Shown: one piece after another, positions 63,512-64,000 of the stretch
How positions within the stretch are numbered: position 1 is the stretch's first letter
Layout: every line of letters begins with the position of its first letter
NCBI GenBank assembly: GCA_964351625.1
Contig: CAYGOV010000012.1
Location: 84,364-148,363 of the forward strand
Reading direction: 5' to 3'
Source: Marinoscillum sp964351625
GTDB lineage: Bacteria > Bacteroidota > Bacteroidia > Cytophagales > Cyclobacteriaceae
DNA length: 64,000 nucleotides
Position numbers and translations under genes: made by a program
Notes under the pieces: model-generated
Databases searched by the model: none
Told to the model about the DNA's origin: nothing
What the model saw: only the letters and a program-made list of their open reading frames with translations

Positions 63512-63609
63512 TGTTTTTGAATGAAAATTACTAATTATGCTGACATAATGGCTTGATTTTAAGCTCTTTTGAAATGATTAAGTCAGTTTAAAATTTTATC
63601 TAGAAAGGC

Positions 63610-63641
63610 TTTGCAGAATTTAAACTAGCCGTATACATTTG
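63610..63641 (+). promoter_or_regulatory. Promoter of tRNA-Asn
   Basis: TTTG (63610-63613), 20-nt spacer, TACATTTG (63634-63641), a full TAnnTTTG match. Followed by CAAACCTTTTT, closely matching the start region of the tRNA-Ala promoter. Confidence 0.8.
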
Positions 63642-63663
63642 CAAACCTTTTTAGGAAGTAGAT

Positions 63664-63737
63664 TCCTCTTTAGCTCAGCTGGTTAGAGCATCTGACTGTT
63701 AATCAGAGGGTCCTTGGTTCGAGCCCAAGAAGAGGAG
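63664..63737 (+). tRNA. tRNA-Asn(GTT)
   Basis: 74 nt intact cloverleaf. Acceptor TCCTCTT with AAGAGGA, discriminator G; D-arm AGCTCAGCTGGTTAGAGC; anticodon arm TCTGA-CTGTTAA-TCAGA with anticodon GTT; T-arm CTTGG-TTCGAGC-CCAAG. CCA not encoded. First unit of an array whose next two units keep only the 3' half plus terminator. Confidence 0.97.
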
Positions 63738-63741
63738 CATT

Positions 63742-63773
63742 AAACCTGTTAGTTAATTCTAGCAGGTTTTTTT
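63742..63773 (+). terminator. tRNA-Asn terminator, copy B1
   Basis: AAACCTGTTAG (63742-63752), loop TTAATT, CTAGCAGGTTT (63759-63769), then T. Eleven pairs with one G-U. Confidence 0.9.
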
Positions 63774-63786
63774 GTGCTTTATAAAA

Positions 63787-63836
63787 CAGAGGGTCCTTGG
63801 CAGGAGCGCCTGTCCGATCGATCCCAAGAAGAGGAG
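63787..63836 (+). pseudogene. Partial tRNA-Asn copy B2 (3' half with enlarged T-arm)
   Basis: Matches tRNA-Asn from the anticodon-stem 3' side (CAGAGGGTCCTTGG) and from CCCAAGAAGAGGAG to the end. Between them 22 nt (63801-63822) replace the 6-nt TTCGAG of the T-loop; this insert contains CAGG-AGCG-CCTG, a small hairpin. The T-stem CTTGG/CCAAG is kept. No 5' half. Starts 83 bp after the same point in the tRNA. Confidence 0.9.
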
Positions 63837-63840
63837 CACA

Positions 63841-63872
63841 AAACCTGTTAGTTAACTCTAGCAGGTTTTTTT
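63841..63872 (+). terminator. tRNA-Asn terminator, copy B2
   Basis: Same hairpin as B1 with one loop change (TTAACT): AAACCTGTTAG (63841-63851) and CTAGCAGGTTT (63858-63868), then T. Confidence 0.88.
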
Positions 63873-63886
63873 GTGCACTATAAAGT

Positions 63887-63950
63887 CAAAGGGTTCTTGG
63901 AAGCTACGCCTGTCCAATCAACAGCTGGCCGCCCGCCCCAAGAAAAGGAG
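63887..63950 (+). pseudogene. Partial tRNA-Asn copy B3 (3' half, larger insert)
   Basis: CAAAGGGTTCTTGG, then a 36-nt insert (63901-63936) that shares CGCCTGTCC with the B2 insert and also contains CAGCTGG, then CCCAAGAAAAGGAG. A C-to-T change makes the stem TTCTTGG/CCAAGAA seven perfect pairs, longer than in the tRNA. Starts 100 bp after B2. Confidence 0.88.
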
Positions 63951-63954
63951 CATA

Positions 63955-63986
63955 AAACCTGTTAGTTAATTCTAGCTGGTTTTTTC
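63955..63986 (+). terminator. tRNA-Asn terminator, copy B3
   Basis: AAACCTGTTAG (63955-63965) with CTAGCTGGTTT (63972-63982): one mismatch compared with B1, then TTTT. Confidence 0.8.
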
Positions 63987-64000
63987 CGTCAATATTCTAA

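Noticed and set aside
63664..64000. Genomic island attachment site at tRNA-Asn
   Set aside because: 3'-half duplications look like att sites, but no integrase is seen and the copies are about 100 bp apart with nothing between them. Kept only as one explanation for the array.

Overview
The window looks like chromosome from a gliding Bacteroidota, most likely order Cytophagales (a marine Reichenbachiella/Ekhidna/Fulvivirga-like lineage is my guess, not proven). The grounds are: type IX secretion genes porU and porV, the gliding lipoprotein gldH beside ricT, a short 290-residue RpoD, a GWxTD protein, a TonB-dependent receptor with an N-terminal carboxypeptidase-like domain, an AT-rich base composition, and promoters of the Bacteroidota type (TTG, 19-20 nt, TAnnTTTG). 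Almost all genes are housekeeping or envelope genes. There is no transposase, integrase, phage block, CRISPR array or toxin-antitoxin pair.

Layout. 1-2.4 kb: the 3' part of a propeller-type sensor histidine kinase. 2.4-9.6 kb: an MFS transporter with prfB (a programmed +1 frameshift, so the true start is at 4688), a CBS protein, a heptose-phosphate kinase-like gene coupled to an aminotransferase, a porin and rpoD. 9.8-15.3 kb: MFS and MATE exporters, a Nudix hydrolase and a TonB-dependent receptor. 15.5-20.3 kb (+): rnhB, a secreted protein, csaA-like, exonuclease III, gcvT and comB. 20.3-21.9 kb (-): a tight four-gene cluster (YciI, DUF2721, MazG-like, lipoprotein). 22.0-27.8 kb: DUF2911, YicC, a very large TolB/Omp85 fusion and a DAO-type oxidoreductase. 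27.8-35.1 kb (+): an MBL hydrolase, pssA, porU, porV and a catalytically dead M16 homologue translationally coupled to porV. 35-49 kb: WG-repeat protein, hemA, HhH protein, large SF1 helicase, gldH-ricT, purD, recQ. 49-55.8 kb: manC, rlmB, GWxTD protein, methyltransferase, Dps, asnB and an NlpC/P60 hydrolase. 56-63.4 kb: lipoprotein, ABC exporter, P-loop kinase, GreA-like factor, ALDH7, DegP/HtrA and Hsp20.

The unusual parts are the two tRNA loci. tRNA-Ala(GGC) at 55.8 kb (- strand) is preceded by two degenerate tandem copies of its own 5' half plus leader. tRNA-Asn(GTT) at 63.7 kb (+ strand) is followed by two degenerate tandem copies of its own 3' half plus terminator. In every partial copy the D-loop or T-arm is expanded by a GC-rich insert placed just after a GG, while the flanking stem pairing is kept. 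A 100-N assembly gap lies inside the Ala array, and the sequence on its two sides shares 12 bp, so the gap may be only an unmerged overlap. I know of no described system that explains this pair of mirror-image tRNA-half arrays. This is the main candidate for something new in the window.
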